Positions 50,002-58,383 of a stretch of 64,000 nucleotides of DNA are shown in pieces. A program made the position numbers and the translations under genes. Numbering within the stretch: position 1 is the first letter of the stretch; every line of letters begins with the position of its first letter. The notes under the pieces were generated by a model. It saw only the letters and a list, made by a program, of their open reading frames with translations, ran no database searches and had not been told where the DNA came from. The stretch comes from Schauerella fraxinea. GTDB lineage: Bacteria; Pseudomonadota; Gammaproteobacteria; Burkholderiales; Burkholderiaceae_B. The stretch covers positions 62,001 to 126,000 of the forward strand of contig JAVDKK010000001.1 of the NCBI GenBank assembly GCA_030849945.1, given 5' to 3'.

Positions 50002-51072
50002 TCAAACCTCCATCACGCGTCGTAATGCATCACCCACTCGACGCGGGCCTGGGAAATACGCCCACTCTTGCGCATGCGGGTAGGGGGTGTCCCATCCCGT
50101 CACGCGCTCGACCGGCGCTTCCAACGAATAAAAGCAGTGCTCCTGCACCAACGAGATCAACTCCGCACCGAAGCCGCACGTGCGCGTGGCTTCGTGCACC
50201 ACCACGCATCGGCCGGTCTTCTTTACCGAGGTCACGATGGCGTCGAGATCGAGCGGCCAGAGGCTGCGCAGGTCGATCACTTCGGCGTCGATGCCAGTCT
50301 CTTCCGCTGCGGCCAATGCCACATAAACCGTGGTGCCGTACGTGAGCACGGTGACCGCTTCGCCGGGGCGCACGATCGTCGCTTTGTCCAACGGCACGGT
50401 GTAGTACCCCTCGGGCACCTGGCTCAAGGGGTGCTTGCTCCATGGCGTGACGGGCCGGTCGTGATGCCCATCGAAGGGGCCGTTGTAAAGGCGCTTGGGT
50501 TCGAGAAAAATAACGGGGTCGTCGTTCTCGATGCACGAAATCAACAGGCCCTTGGCGTCATAGGGATTGGACGGCATCACCGTGCGCAGTCCGCACACTT
50601 GCGTAAACATCGCCTCCGGGCTTTGGCTGTGCGTTTGCCCGCCGTAGATGCCGCCGCCGCAAGGCATGCGGATCGTCATCGGCGCTTCGAATTCGCCGGC
50701 CGAGCGATAGCGCAGGCGCGCGGCTTCCGACACGATCTGGTCCGACGCGGGATAGAAGTAATCGGCGAACTGGATTTCGCACACGGGGCGCAAGCCATAG
50801 GCACCCATGCCGACCGCGACGCCTACGATGCCGCCTTCAGAGATCGGCGTGTCGAACACACGCGAGCTGCCGTATTTTGTTTGCAGGCCTTCGGTGCAGC
50901 GAAACACGCCGCCGAAGTACCCCACGTCCTGGCCAAATACGACAACGTTGTTGTCGCGTTCGAGCATCACATCCATGGCCGAACGCAACGCTTGAATCAT
51001 GGTCATGGGCTTGGTGGCCTGACCTTCGGTCATTGGCGCAATGGCCTGACCTTCTTTTTCATGTGCAGACAT
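50002..51072 (-). CDS. bkdA2: Branched-chain 2-oxoacid dehydrogenase E1 beta subunit
   Basis: About 356 residues from ATG 51072, two bases after the bkdA1 stop; TTG 51078 is an in-frame alternative. Transketolase central region: MTMIQALRSAMDVMLERDNNVVVFGQDVGYFGGVFRCTEGLQTKYG, ISEGGIVGVAVGMGAYGLRPVCEIQFADYFYPASDQIVSEA, MPCGGGIYGGQTHSQSPEA. C-terminal domain: GEAVTVLTYGTTVYVALAAAEE, VIDLRSLWPLDLDAIVTSVKKTGRCVVVHEA. With E1 alpha it decarboxylates branched-chain 2-oxoacids using thiamine diphosphate. Confidence 0.95.
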   Translation of the reverse strand: MSAHEKEGQAIAPMTEGQATKPMTMIQALRSAMDVMLERDNNVVVFGQDVGYFGGVFRCTEGLQTKYGSSRVFDTPISEGGIVGVAVGMGAYGLRPVCEIQFADYFYPASDQIVSEAARLRYRSAGEFEAPMTIRMPCGGGIYGGQTHSQSPEAMFTQVCGLRTVMPSNPYDAKGLLISCIENDDPVIFLEPKRLYNGPFDGHHDRPVTPWSKHPLSQVPEGYYTVPLDKATIVRPGEAVTVLTYGTTVYVALAAAEETGIDAEVIDLRSLWPLDLDAIVTSVKKTGRCVVVHEATRTCGFGAELISLVQEHCFYSLEAPVERVTGWDTPYPHAQEWAYFPGPRRVGDALRRVMEV

Positions 51073-51074
51073 GG

Positions 51075-52307
51075 TCAACCCTCCAATTCGCGACGCTGTT
51101 GGCGCAAGTGTTCGGGCATCTCTTTGTAGACGTCCTCGAAGATGCTCGCCACACTGGGCACGTGGCCGTCGACCAAGGTGCCATGGCGTTCGGCCTCCTT
51201 TTGCGCGGCGATGATTTCGGCTTCGAGCGAGGCGCGCAAGGCGTCATGCTCTTCGTCGGACCAGATGCCCAGCCCAATCAGGTGCTTCTTGAAGCGTGCG
51301 ATCGGATCGCCCAGCGGGTAGTTGCTCCAGTCGTCGCCGGGGCGGTATTTGGAGGGATCGTCAGAGGTAGAGTGCGGGCCGGCGCGGTAGGTCACCCATT
51401 CGATCAGGGTGGGGCCGAGACTGCGGCGAGCGCGTTCGGCGGCCCATTGCGAGGCGGCGTACACGGCCAGAAAATCGTTGCCATCCACACGCAGCGACGC
51501 GATGCCGCAGCCTACGCCGCGCCCGGCAAAGGTTGCCCCCTCACCGCCGGCAATGGCCTGGAAGGTGGAGATGGCCCACTGGTTGTTGACCACGTTGAGG
51601 ATGACGGGTGCGCGGTACACGTGCGCGAAGGTCAATGCGGTATGGAAGTCGGCCTCGGCCGTGGCGCCGTCACCGATCCAGGCGGACGCGATCTTGGTAT
51701 CGCCCTTGATGGCCGACGCCATGGCCCAGCCCACAGCCTGAATGAATTGCGTGGCCAGGTTGCCGGAGATCGTGAAAAAGCCCGACTCCCGCACCGAATA
51801 CATCACGGGCAACTGGCGGCCCTTCAACGGATCGCGCTCGTTGGACATCAACTGGCACATCATGTCTACCAGCGACACCTCACGCGTAAGCAAAATGCTT
51901 TGCTGCCGGTATGTGGGAAAGCACATATCCGTCACGTTCAACGCCATGGTCTGGCCAGTGCCGATGGCTTCTTCGCCTAGACTCTGCATGTAAAACGAGA
52001 GCTTTTTCTGCCGCTGCGCGATGAGCATCCGGGCATCGAAGACGCGCGTCTTGAGCATGGCGCGCATGCCAGCTTTGAGCTGTTCGTGACTCATCTCTGG
52101 CGCCCACGGCCCTACCGCCTTGCCGTCGTCATCGAGGACGCGGATCAAGCTGTAGGCCAAGTCGGCGGTTTCCACAGGAGCGATGTCGATCGGCGGCTTG
52201 CGCGCCTCGCCTGCGGGGCTGAGAGAAAGAAAGGAGAAGTCGGTCTTTTGACCCGGCCGCCCAGTGGGCTCGGGCACGTGAAATTTAAGCGATCCGTAGT
52301 CACTCAT
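51075..52307 (-). CDS. bkdA1: Branched-chain 2-oxoacid dehydrogenase E1 alpha subunit
   Basis: About 410 residues from ATG 52307 (MSDYGSLKFHVPEPTGRPGQ). The N-terminus and most of the body match Pseudomonas BkdA1 closely from memory: YMQSLGEEAIGTGQTMALN, CFPTYRQQSILLTR, the thiamine diphosphate motif SAWIGDGATAEADFHTALTFAHVY...LNVVNNQWAIST and the phosphorylation-loop-like YRAGPHSTSDDPSKYRP. It is first in the bkd operon. No E3 (lpdV) gene follows bkdB, so E3 must come from another locus. Confidence 0.96.
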   Translation of the reverse strand: MSDYGSLKFHVPEPTGRPGQKTDFSFLSLSPAGEARKPPIDIAPVETADLAYSLIRVLDDDGKAVGPWAPEMSHEQLKAGMRAMLKTRVFDARMLIAQRQKKLSFYMQSLGEEAIGTGQTMALNVTDMCFPTYRQQSILLTREVSLVDMMCQLMSNERDPLKGRQLPVMYSVRESGFFTISGNLATQFIQAVGWAMASAIKGDTKIASAWIGDGATAEADFHTALTFAHVYRAPVILNVVNNQWAISTFQAIAGGEGATFAGRGVGCGIASLRVDGNDFLAVYAASQWAAERARRSLGPTLIEWVTYRAGPHSTSDDPSKYRPGDDWSNYPLGDPIARFKKHLIGLGIWSDEEHDALRASLEAEIIAAQKEAERHGTLVDGHVPSVASIFEDVYKEMPEHLRQQRRELEG

Positions 52308-52629
52308 CGATATTGTCTCCGCGCATGATTGTGTCGCACGCTTGATCTTGTGAAGGCGCCACATTGGGGGATAACCCGCAGTCGCGACCGCCGAATGACA
52401 CCCAGGGTGTTGAAGCGCCATCCGAACTCAAGATTAGCAGAAGCGAGTCTTATTGAGGTTTGCGTCTTAAGGATGATGCCGCATGCGCAAGCCGCGCGCC
52501 GAAACAAGCCGATCGTAAACATCACCCCATCATTCGCCAAAATGCTTGGTAGCGGCTCGCATAACTCGCGATAATCGTGCGCACCCTTCGCTCGGAGATG
52601 CGCGAGCATGCTTTCCCGGATGACCTGTC
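52308..52629. other. 322-base divergent gap between bkdA1 and the Pr6Pr gene
   Basis: This should hold the bkd promoter and that of the gene at 52630. I do not see a clear Lrp/BkdR site, palindrome or promoter that I could defend. Confidence 0.35.
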
Positions 52630-53274
52630 ATGAATGATCCCCTCGCAAGCACCCCCCTTCTTGAGCGCCATCCAACAGGAATGATCCGGGGCACCGCAGC
52701 CCTGATTGCCTTGGTGGCGCTGGCCGGTCTCACGCTGAATTTCCTCGCGCTGTTCGAATCCGCCCCCACGGCGGTGTCTGCCGTATGGACGCTGCTGCGC
52801 TACTTCACGATCACGACCAACCTGATGGTCGCCGTGCTGTTCGTCGCCATTGCGGTGGCGGGGCGTGCGAGCCTCGCGCCCAAGTGGATGGGCTGCGCGG
52901 TGCTGTCGATCGTGCTGGTGGGCGTGGTGTATGCGGCGCTGTTGAGCGGGCTGTATCAGTTCACGGGTGGCATGTATGTGGCCGATGTGCTGCTTCACCG
53001 GGTCACGCCGATCCTGGTGCCGCTGTTTTGGCTGGCGTTGGTGCCGAAGGGCAATTTCCGCTGGCACGACCCGTTGATCTGGGCGCTATACCCGCTGGGG
53101 TATTTTGCCTACGCGATGATCCGCGGTGAGGCGGATGGGCAGTATGCGTATCCGTTCATCAATGTGGCGGAGCTGGGTTGGGGGCAGACGGCGTTTAATA
53201 CGGTCGCGATCGCAATTGGGTACTTTTTGGTGGGTTCGGCGTTTATCTGGCTGGATCGCAAGCTGGATCGGTAG
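52630..53274 (+). CDS. Pr6Pr-family integral membrane protein
   Basis: A 214-residue protein with six hydrophobic segments, beginning after MNDPLASTPLLERHPTGMIR. Features of the Pr6Pr (FAR-17a/AIG1-like) family: LLRYFTITTNLMVAVLFV, HRVTPILVPLFWLALVPKGNFRWHDPLIWALYPLGYFAYAMIRGE and AYPFINVAELGWGQ. The TN...H pattern recalls the eukaryotic AIG1/ADTRP hydrolases (Thr and His catalytic), so an intramembrane esterase role is conceivable, but bacterial members are uncharacterised. Start ATG is preceded by a weak ribosome binding site. The helicase gene follows 122 bases later. Confidence 0.85.
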   Translation: MNDPLASTPLLERHPTGMIRGTAALIALVALAGLTLNFLALFESAPTAVSAVWTLLRYFTITTNLMVAVLFVAIAVAGRASLAPKWMGCAVLSIVLVGVVYAALLSGLYQFTGGMYVADVLLHRVTPILVPLFWLALVPKGNFRWHDPLIWALYPLGYFAYAMIRGEADGQYAYPFINVAELGWGQTAFNTVAIAIGYFLVGSAFIWLDRKLDR

Positions 53275-53396
53275 GGCTTCTTGCAGGTTGCGGGCAGCGG
53301 GCCGAGAATCCGGCCGCTTGGCACCGCTCGACGCAGGATCGAGGCTGCTGACGTACTATCGGGGCGAATTCTCAATCTCTACCCCTAGCACGATCA

Positions 53397-55685
53397 ATGA
53401 CCCAACCCTCCCCTGTGCAGTTCATCCCCGCCGGTTTTGTCCCGACCGACGAGCAGCGTGCCATTCAGCTTTCGCGCAGTCGCGTGACCCTGGTCGCGGC
53501 CAACGCAGGTGCAGCAAAAACCACCACACTCGCCTTGCGTATCGGTGAAGCGCTTACCCGCGGGCTCCCCCCGGAAGATATCCTGGCGCTCACGTTCACG
53601 CCCGAGGCCAAGCAAGTGATGCAGACGCGGTTGGTGGAAGTGGGCATCGCCTACAACACCGCCAGGAAGATCCGCGTGCAGACGATGGATGAGTTTGCCG
53701 CGCGCGTGCTGGGCAATATGGAAGACGCCAAGCCGCTGGCGATGCAATCGGCACGCGAGCAGAAGGTGCATGCCCTGGCGGCGCTCGAAGACGTGAGCAG
53801 CAACTATCCGAGCAAATCCGAACAGCTCGAGATCCGCACGCACAATCTGGCGGTGAGCCAGTTTCTGGAAGCGCTGCTGCGCATGAAGGCCACGATGGCG
53901 TTCGATAGCGTGGACGAAGGGCTCGACCTGGAATACATCGCAGAAGACTTGGGCGTGCCGCTGACCGATTATCTGTGGTCGATCGAATACGAGAAACACC
54001 GGTTGGGCACGTTTGGCGAAGTGCCGTCACGCGGCTTTTTCGATGCCACCTACGATCTGGCGCGGGCGCTGCGCGACGATCCCGAGACGATCGAGGCCTT
54101 CCCGGCTTACCGCCTGGTGGTGGGCGATGAGCTGCACGATCTGAACGAGGCGTCGTTTCGCATCCTCGAAGCGCTGCTGAAGATGGATAAGCTCTACTTC
54201 GTGGGCGTAGGCGATCGCGATCAGGTGATCTATTCGCAGATGGGTGCGGACGAGGCGTATTTGAATCAACGCTTTTCGGCCGTATTCCCGCAGTGCGCAC
54301 ATTATCCGTTGACGATGACATATCGCCACGGGCCGCACCTGGCCTATGCGATGGAGGCGTTCAAGCGCAAGCCGGTGGACTCGAAGCTGCCGATGAAGAC
54401 CGAGATCAACGTGGTGTTTTACGGGCCGGCCAATGCTGGCGATGGGGCCTTGCATGACGCTGCCGAACACGCCGACCGCGCCAGCCGCGAGACCGCAGAG
54501 GCGTCCGGTGCCGCGGCCCCCGGTGATGTGTCGTCCCAATCGCAAGACGCCATAGATCGTCCCGCATCGGCTAACGCCATCACATGCGCCACCCGAGTCG
54601 TCGAAGCCATCGCCAAATGGCGTCGCGACCGCAAGCCGCTGGACGGATGTGCCATCTTGCTGCGCGATAGCCATCAGTCCATCGAGATCGAGAACGCGTT
54701 GATGCAGGCCGATATCGGCTATCGCACGTTGACGATGAACAGCTATCTGCAGCGGGAAGAGATCTTGTTTTTGCGCGGCATGTTTGCGATCGCGCTGAAT
54801 AATCTCGAGAAGGTCGCCTCGCCTGCAAGTCGCGAGGCGATTGTGGAATCGCTGTCGATGTTTGGCGAGGTGCCGATGACGCCGGCCGCGTTGGAAGAAG
54901 CCAAGACCACGATCGCGCGCGACCCCGGCACGCTCAAGTATTTCTTCGAAGGCCAGATTCAACGTGTGGGCGCGGCCGCGGCCAGTGCGCGCATCGCCCA
55001 GGCGGTGGCGTATGTGCAGGCGCTGGAAGCGGATACGCCGGCCTACGTGGCGTTGACCGAGATCTGCGAACGCATCGGCATGGAAGCGCTGGCGCGTCGT
55101 GTGTATGTGCATCCTTACGATGCATCGGTGATTGCGAAGTCGGTGGCGGGTTTTATCGAAGCCGCGCGGGCTTCCGGCAAGAACGTGCGCGATTTTGCGG
55201 ACTGGATCGGTCAGGCCGACGCGTTTGCCGGCACACGCAAGGCGCGGGATCTGGTGGCACTGGATTGTGTGGCGCATGCCAAGGGCAAGGAATTCGATCA
55301 CGTGATCCTGCCTTATATGGCGGCGAGCGAGTTTCCCAATCCGCTGCGGGCATTCAAGGAAGAAGAGAATTTGTTTTACGTGGCCGCGACGCGCCCCAAA
55401 ACAAGACTCACGTTGATTGCACCGGCCGATCCCGTGGCGCGCAGCAGCTTCATTGCGCAGATGCAGTTGGGCGCCACCCGCGGTCGGGCCGATACGGCCG
55501 TACGCCGCAATACGGCTGAGCCACAAGCCACGCAAAGCCGCCGCGACCTGCGGGTGGCGTATGCCGACAAGGACATCGTCAAGGCAATGGGCGCGCAGTG
55601 GGACAAGACGCGCAAGGTTTGGTACGTGCCAGGCAATATGGACGTAACACCGTTCGAGAACTGGTTGGCCGAACCGCCACGCTAG
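53397..55685 (+). CDS. UvrD/Rep-type ATP-dependent DNA helicase with C-terminal DUF5710
   Basis: A 762-residue superfamily I helicase. The Q motif/Walker A region is PTDEQRAIQLSRSRVTLVAANAGAAKTTTLALRIGEAL; the P-loop reads ANAGAAKT (about 35-42), with Ala where most UvrD proteins have Gly before Lys. Motif II-like LVVGDELHDLNEASFRIL, GVGDRDQVIYSQMGAD (III), MTYRHGPHLAYAME (IV), AHAKGKEFDHVILPYM (V) and EENLFYVAATRPK (VI) follow. An Ala/Asp-rich insertion lies at about 345-395. The C-terminal DUF5710 (RVAYADKDIVKAMGAQWDKTRKVWYVPG, about 718-762) may bind nucleic acid. Role unknown. Confidence 0.9.
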   Translation: MTQPSPVQFIPAGFVPTDEQRAIQLSRSRVTLVAANAGAAKTTTLALRIGEALTRGLPPEDILALTFTPEAKQVMQTRLVEVGIAYNTARKIRVQTMDEFAARVLGNMEDAKPLAMQSAREQKVHALAALEDVSSNYPSKSEQLEIRTHNLAVSQFLEALLRMKATMAFDSVDEGLDLEYIAEDLGVPLTDYLWSIEYEKHRLGTFGEVPSRGFFDATYDLARALRDDPETIEAFPAYRLVVGDELHDLNEASFRILEALLKMDKLYFVGVGDRDQVIYSQMGADEAYLNQRFSAVFPQCAHYPLTMTYRHGPHLAYAMEAFKRKPVDSKLPMKTEINVVFYGPANAGDGALHDAAEHADRASRETAEASGAAAPGDVSSQSQDAIDRPASANAITCATRVVEAIAKWRRDRKPLDGCAILLRDSHQSIEIENALMQADIGYRTLTMNSYLQREEILFLRGMFAIALNNLEKVASPASREAIVESLSMFGEVPMTPAALEEAKTTIARDPGTLKYFFEGQIQRVGAAAASARIAQAVAYVQALEADTPAYVALTEICERIGMEALARRVYVHPYDASVIAKSVAGFIEAARASGKNVRDFADWIGQADAFAGTRKARDLVALDCVAHAKGKEFDHVILPYMAASEFPNPLRAFKEEENLFYVAATRPKTRLTLIAPADPVARSSFIAQMQLGATRGRADTAVRRNTAEPQATQSRRDLRVAYADKDIVKAMGAQWDKTRKVWYVPGNMDVTPFENWLAEPPR

Positions 55686-55876
55686 CGCGATGAGAGGCCG
55701 GTGGCGCATCGTTGCTCAAGCGCGCTCGCAAGAACGACCAGCTTATTGTCAAAAGGCCGGGTCATGAGCGTGGTCCTCAGCAAGGAATATTCTTCGGGCA
55801 TAACGATGCGCCGACTGCGATCCATCAGGTATTCGTAACGTCGGCGCGCCTCGTGATGCGCACTTACCTCCGTCAC
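55682..55876 (-). CDS. Hypothetical small protein at the end of the amiR operon
   Basis: A 64-codon frame from GTG 55876, 13 bases after the amiR stop, to a stop that overlaps the convergent helicase stop. It fills the gap exactly. The translation (TEVSAHHEARRRYEYLMDR, RIVMPEEYSLLRTTLMTRPF, LVVLASALEQRC) looks protein-like and helical. I do not recognise it. A larger frame opening at 55939 inside amiR is less likely. Confidence 0.35.
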   Translation of the reverse strand: MTEVSAHHEARRRYEYLMDRSRRIVMPEEYSLLRTTLMTRPFDNKLVVLASALEQRCATGLSSR

Positions 55877-55889
55877 CGCCCCGCCCGCG

Positions 55890-56504
55890 TCATCGCCCTG
55901 CCTTCCCCAATCCCAACTTCTCCATCGCTTCCTGCGCATCGATCGCCATAGCTGCCACTTCGGCCACGGTGATGCGCAGGCTAGTCGCCCGTGCGCGCAT
56001 GTGTTCGTAGGCTTGCACGTCGTTCATGCCTTGGTTGTCCACCAGCACCTTGATGGCCTTCTCGATCATGCGGCGCGACTTGATCGTTTCTTCAAGCTTC
56101 TTGATCTTGGCTTGCTGCCGCTGCTGAAAGCCTTGCGCGGAACGGGCCAGCACCAGGGTGCTCAGCACGCCGGATGACCGAAACGGCTTGGTCAGCACGC
56201 CATGCGCGCTGGTATCGAGCAGCAACTTCAGCGTGGTGGGGCTTTCGTAGTCGGACAGCGCGATCAATGTGGCGTCGCAAGAGCTTGCGCACCAGATGCC
56301 GCCGCCCGGTAGATCTTGCGACACGTGAAAGAAGATCACATCGGCCCCTGCCGGAATCTCGGTGGGAAACGGCCACACGATCTGCAGGCGGCAACCGATG
56401 CGCTTGAGCTGCTCGATCAACAGGTCGCGATCTTCGCCTGGGGGATGCACGACGGCCACGCAAATGCTGCGCAGGTCTTCATAGAGTCGGCGGATGCTGC
56501 TCAT
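55890..56504 (-). CDS. amiR: AmiR-like ANTAR-domain transcription antiterminator
   Basis: A 204-residue two-domain protein. Residues about 10-125 form a pseudo-receiver fold (SICVAVVHPPGEDRDLLIEQLKRIGCRLQIVWPFPTEIPAGADVIFFHV) without a clear phosphoacceptor Asp. A coiled coil (RQQAKIKKLEETIKSRRMIEKA) leads into the ANTAR RNA-binding domain (KVLVDNQGMNDVQAYEHMRARATSLRITVAEVAAMAID). AmiR binds leader hairpins and stops premature termination when freed by the AmiC sensor. It lies four bases from the amiC stop, the standard amiC-amiR pairing. The nitrilase leader at 63182-63330 is its predicted target. Confidence 0.93.
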   Translation of the reverse strand: MSSIRRLYEDLRSICVAVVHPPGEDRDLLIEQLKRIGCRLQIVWPFPTEIPAGADVIFFHVSQDLPGGGIWCASSCDATLIALSDYESPTTLKLLLDTSAHGVLTKPFRSSGVLSTLVLARSAQGFQQRQQAKIKKLEETIKSRRMIEKAIKVLVDNQGMNDVQAYEHMRARATSLRITVAEVAAMAIDAQEAMEKLGLGKAGR

Positions 56505-56508
56505 CGCG

Positions 56509-57651
56509 TTACGCCAGCCAGAATTCGGCGAGGCCGAAACTGCTCAGGTAAGGATCGGGTTTGACGGGCGCGGAGCCTTGCCAGATCACGTCGAATTGAC
56601 CAGCTGCGTTGCACATGCCGATGCGCGGGGTGAGCAGGCAGTGATTGTTTTCCGCGTCGATCTCGAGCTGGCCTTCGGGCGAGTCGTAGCGCACCGAATG
56701 CGCCGTGCGCACGAGTTTGGCGGTGTCGAGGCTGCCGTTGCGCTCCAGCGCACGCGCGAAGAGGTGGACCTGGTTGTAGGCCGTTTCCGACCAGGTGCTG
56801 GTAGGCCGGTCGCCATAGCGGCTGCGCCATAGCGCGGTAAAGCGGCGATTGCTGTCGTTGTCGAGTGAGTTGAAATAGGTGGCGGCAGTGATGTGGCCCA
56901 CACACAGTTCCGGCCCGATCAGGCGGATCTCTTCCTCGGCCATCGAGAGGCTGGCGATGGGCACCTGCTTGGGATCCATGCCGCTCTGCGCGTACTGCGT
57001 GTAAAGCGTGCGGGCCGAATCACCCACCACGGTTGAAAACACCACCTCGGGCTGCGCGGCCTGGATGTCGCGGATCACCTCGGCCACGTCATCCGGGCCG
57101 GCCGACAGCGGCAAATACACTTCGTCCAGGATCTCGCCGCCATGCTGCTCGACCATATCGCGCATGACGCGATTGGATTCGCGCGGGTAGATGTAGTCCG
57201 ACCCCACCAGGAAAAACCGCGAGCCTTTGTTTTGCAGCAGATACGCCGCCAGCTGCATGCTGTTCTGGTTGAGCACGGCGCCGGTGTAGATCACGTTGGG
57301 CGAGTACTCAAAGCCCTCGTAGAACGAGCAATACCAGAGCAGGCCGTTGTTGCGCTCGATCACCGGCAGCACGGCCTTGCGGCTGGACGACGTGCTGCAG
57401 CCGAAGATCACGTTGACGTCATCTTCAGTCATGAGGCGCGTGGCGAGCCGTCGATACTCTTCGGGGTCGCTCTTGGGGTCGTACACCACCGGCGCCAACA
57501 GCCGATCGAGCACGCCGCCTTGCGCGTTGATTTCCTCGATGGCCAATGCGGTGCCCAGGAAGTGTTCGTTTCCCGTCACGCCGGTCACGCCGGTGCGCGA
57601 AAACAGAATACCGATGGGCCAATCCGACGATGCGGGCTTGAGAGCCGCCAT
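56509..57651 (-). CDS. amiC: AmiC-like cytoplasmic ligand sensor
   Basis: A 380-residue periplasmic-binding-protein-like fold with no signal peptide (MAALKPASSDWPIGILFSRTGVTGVTGNEHFLGTALAIEEIN), as in Pseudomonas AmiC, which holds AmiR inactive until an amide binds. Features: YDPKSDPEEYRRLATRLMTEDDVNVIFGCSTSSSRKAVLPV, SFYEGFEYSPNVIYTGAVLNQN, VGSDYIYPRESNRVMRD and a conserved W-S-E-T-A-Y-N-Q-V-H-L-F-A-R-A-L segment. It is about 35 bases from the ABC ATPase gene and four from amiR. The exported receptor at 61071 is a paralogue. Confidence 0.92.
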   Translation of the reverse strand: MAALKPASSDWPIGILFSRTGVTGVTGNEHFLGTALAIEEINAQGGVLDRLLAPVVYDPKSDPEEYRRLATRLMTEDDVNVIFGCSTSSSRKAVLPVIERNNGLLWYCSFYEGFEYSPNVIYTGAVLNQNSMQLAAYLLQNKGSRFFLVGSDYIYPRESNRVMRDMVEQHGGEILDEVYLPLSAGPDDVAEVIRDIQAAQPEVVFSTVVGDSARTLYTQYAQSGMDPKQVPIASLSMAEEEIRLIGPELCVGHITAATYFNSLDNDSNRRFTALWRSRYGDRPTSTWSETAYNQVHLFARALERNGSLDTAKLVRTAHSVRYDSPEGQLEIDAENNHCLLTPRIGMCNAAGQFDVIWQGSAPVKPDPYLSSFGLAEFWLA

Positions 57652-57681
57652 GTGTTTACCTTTATCGGCCGTTGATGCCCG

Positions 57682-58383
57682 TCACACGCGCAAGTAGGCG
57701 AAGACGGTTTCAGCGGCGGTTGTGTCGCGTGCATTGCCTTGCTCGACGATCTCGCCTTGCTTGAGCACCATGAAACGATCGGCTACCTGCAGGGCGAACG
57801 CCACGTTTTGCTCGATCACCAGCATGGTGGTGCCGTGCGTTTTCCGTTCCCAGAGTAACGCTTGCGCCAACCGGTCGATGACCGAGGGCTGCAAGCCTTC
57901 GGTGATTTCGTCCAAGAGAATAACGGATGGCCGCATCATCAGCGCACGGGCCACAAGCAGCATTTTCTGTTCGCCGCCCGAGAGCGTGCCGGCGTATTGC
58001 TTGAGCCGCGTCTTGAACACCGGAAAGATCGGCTCGATGGCGTCGAACCGCGCCGCGAAATCGCCTTCGCGCGCCAGCCCGATGCGCAGGTTGTCGCGAA
58101 TGCTGAGGTCGGCGAAGATGGCCTGCTCTTGCGCGGCATAGGCCACGCCCATGCGTGCCACGCGGTGCGGCGCGGTACGGGTGATGTCGGTGCCATCGAG
58201 CCGCACCGTGCCGCTTTGCTTGGGCAGATAGCCCATGATGGTTTTGAGCAGCGTGCTCTTGCCCATGCCGTTCTTGCCCAGGAGCGCCACGGCTTCGCCC
58301 GCGGCGATATCGAGCGACAGATCGCGCAGCACCACCGAGGCTTTATAGCCACTGCTCACGCCCTGGAGTTGCAAGCTGCTCAT
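57682..58383 (-). CDS. ABC transporter ATP-binding protein (LivF/UrtE type)
   Basis: About 233 residues from ATG 58383, which overlaps the end of the fused permease-ATPase gene by four bases. Walker A LLGKNGMGKSTLLKTIMG, LSGGEQKMLLVARALMMRPSVILLDEITEGLQPSV (signature and Walker B) and a VIEQNVAFAL H-loop-like region are complete. A LivF/UrtE-type protein pairs with a LivG/UrtD-type protein to power import of amino acids, amides or urea. The frame stays open upstream to 58596 but that part lacks family sequence. Confidence 0.94.
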   Translation of the reverse strand: MSSLQLQGVSSGYKASVVLRDLSLDIAAGEAVALLGKNGMGKSTLLKTIMGYLPKQSGTVRLDGTDITRTAPHRVARMGVAYAAQEQAIFADLSIRDNLRIGLAREGDFAARFDAIEPIFPVFKTRLKQYAGTLSGGEQKMLLVARALMMRPSVILLDEITEGLQPSVIDRLAQALLWERKTHGTTMLVIEQNVAFALQVADRFMVLKQGEIVEQGNARDTTAAETVFAYLRV

